A stretch of DNA of 12,564 bases from Acidimicrobiales bacterium. Lineage in GTDB: Bacteria; Actinomycetota; Acidimicrobiia; Acidimicrobiales; Palsa-688. Both the position numbers and the translations under genes were made by a program. The notes below the pieces were generated by a model, which worked only from the letters and a program-made list of their open reading frames with translations, did no database searches and had not been told where the DNA came from. The stretch is taken from positions 1-12,564 of the forward strand of contig JAFAWZ010000122.1 in assembly GCA_019241495.1 (NCBI GenBank), in the 5' to 3' direction. Positions within the stretch are counted from its first letter, which is position 1; each line of letters starts with the position of its first letter. Of this stretch, positions 12,073-12,564 are shown one piece after another.

Positions 12073-12564
12073 TCAGCTACCGAGCCAGTCGGCCATCACC
12101 TCGTCGGTGTGCTCGGCCACGCCGGGCGAGTCGCGAAGGACGAAGGGCTCCAGGCTCCCGAATTGGATCATGCGCCCCGTCGCTACCAGGTCGCCGACGA
12201 ACCGGCTGTGGCCGCTGACCAGGCTCCGGGCCACGAAGTGCGGGTCGACCACGATGTCCGCCGCGGTGTTCACAGGCCCGCACACCACGTCGGCCTTGGC
12301 CAAGAGCTCGAGGACCTCGTCCCGGGATCGTTCCCCGACCCACGCCTGGACCTTGGCAACCAGCTCCTCGTCGTGCTCGAGGCGCCGTTCGTTGGTGGCA
12401 TAGCGGGGATCTTTGATCAGCTCGGGCTGGCCCATGGTCGCGAAGAGCCTCTGAACCGTGCTCTGACTCGATCCTGAGATGACGAGCCAGCGTCCCTCCT
12501 TGTCGCGGTAGATGTTGCTCGGAGCGGTCACCCCGGAGGTGTTCCCCCGGCGTTCGCGTATCCG
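12073..12564 (-). CDS. Class III CoA-transferase (CaiB/BaiF family), C-terminal part, cut by window edge
   Basis: The last 163 residues of a family III CoA-transferase; the frame is open to the right edge of the window, so the N-terminal half is missing. The visible part begins RIRERRGNTSGVTAPSNIYR, then GRWLVISGSSQSTVQRLFATMG, ELIKDPRYATNERRLEHDEEL, VVCGPVNTAADIVVDPHFVAR and PGVAEHTDEVM near the end. These are the standard landmarks of the C-terminal half: the APSNIY segment, the DPR(F/Y)ATN helix, the GPV-x-(T)-A-x-DI-x-DPH motif and the GEHTDEVL-type tail. The Asp active site is outside the window. It is convergent with the second SDR (28-base gap). An in-frame GTG at 12529-12531 should not be taken as its start, because homology continues upstream. 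Substrate unknown. Confidence 0.93.
   Translation of the reverse strand, partial: RIRERRGNTSGVTAPSNIYRDKEGRWLVISGSSQSTVQRLFATMGQPELIKDPRYATNERRLEHDEELVAKVQAWVGERSRDEVLELLAKADVVCGPVNTAADIVVDPHFVARSLVSGHSRFVGDLVATGRMIQFGSLEPFVLRDSPGVAEHTDEVMADWLGS

Noticed and set aside
12073..12531. A complete 152-residue gene starting at the GTG near 12531
   Set aside because: CoA-transferase homology (RRGNTSGVTAPSNIY) continues upstream through this codon to the window edge, so the gene is 5'-truncated rather than short.
1..12564. tRNA, rRNA, CRISPR array, phage or defence genes
   Set aside because: No regularly spaced repeats, cloverleaf-like structures, integrase/transposase or nuclease domains were seen on either strand.

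Overview
The window is GC-rich throughout, with codon use dominated by G/C at third positions and several probable GTG or TTG starts. Gene content (a luciferase-like F420-type oxidoreductase, a DUF2889 protein, a three-cysteine CxxHxxC ferredoxin, class III CoA-transferases, several SDRs) points to an actinobacterium. I would guess an uncultured Acidimicrobiia- or mycobacteria-like lineage, but no marker gene in the window proves this. All DNA is accounted for by eleven or twelve protein genes and short intergenic gaps. No gap reaches 300 bases (the longest are about 100), and I see no RNA gene, mobile element or CRISPR array.

Layout. At 1-603 (-) is the N-terminal part of a CoA-transferase, cut by the window edge, preceded on the same strand by a DUF2889 protein (to 1585 or 1597). 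From a divergent region carrying a direct repeat, an LLM-class oxidoreductase runs right (1670-2497). A small ferredoxin (2510-2701, -) and an amidohydrolase_2-family enzyme (2800-3999, +) diverge from a common promoter region. The amidohydrolase converges on a VOC-fold protein (4040-4462, -) at a strong hairpin. The core follows on the + strand: an SMP-30/gluconolactonase-like protein with an apparent frameshift near its end (4543-5349), a HyuB-type subunit with an extra C-terminal zinc-ribbon-like domain (5401-7560), and a HyuA-type ATPase subunit (7557-9668), with hyuB and hyuA overlapping by ATGA. A terminator-like hairpin ends this unit. An SDR with a C-terminal extension faces it (9768-10709, -). 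Divergent to that, an ABM-domain protein (10813-11172) and a second SDR (11169-12044) form another ATGA-coupled pair. The C-terminal part of another class III CoA-transferase enters from the right edge (12073-12564, -).

How it may fit together. This looks like an accessory catabolic locus for an unidentified small organic substrate: CoA-transferases to activate acids, SDRs and an LLM enzyme for redox steps, a ferredoxin that could serve an oxygenase outside the window, a lactonase-like protein, an amidohydrolase/decarboxylase-type enzyme, and an ATP-dependent HyuA/HyuB pair. The HyuB metal-site spacing and its fused CxxC...CxxC domain recall acetone/acetophenone carboxylases, where the zinc-binding part is a separate small gamma subunit. 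A two-gene ketone carboxylase (or lactam hydrolase) with a built-in gamma-like domain is the most interesting candidate for something not well described. That function is inference, and the substrate is unknown.
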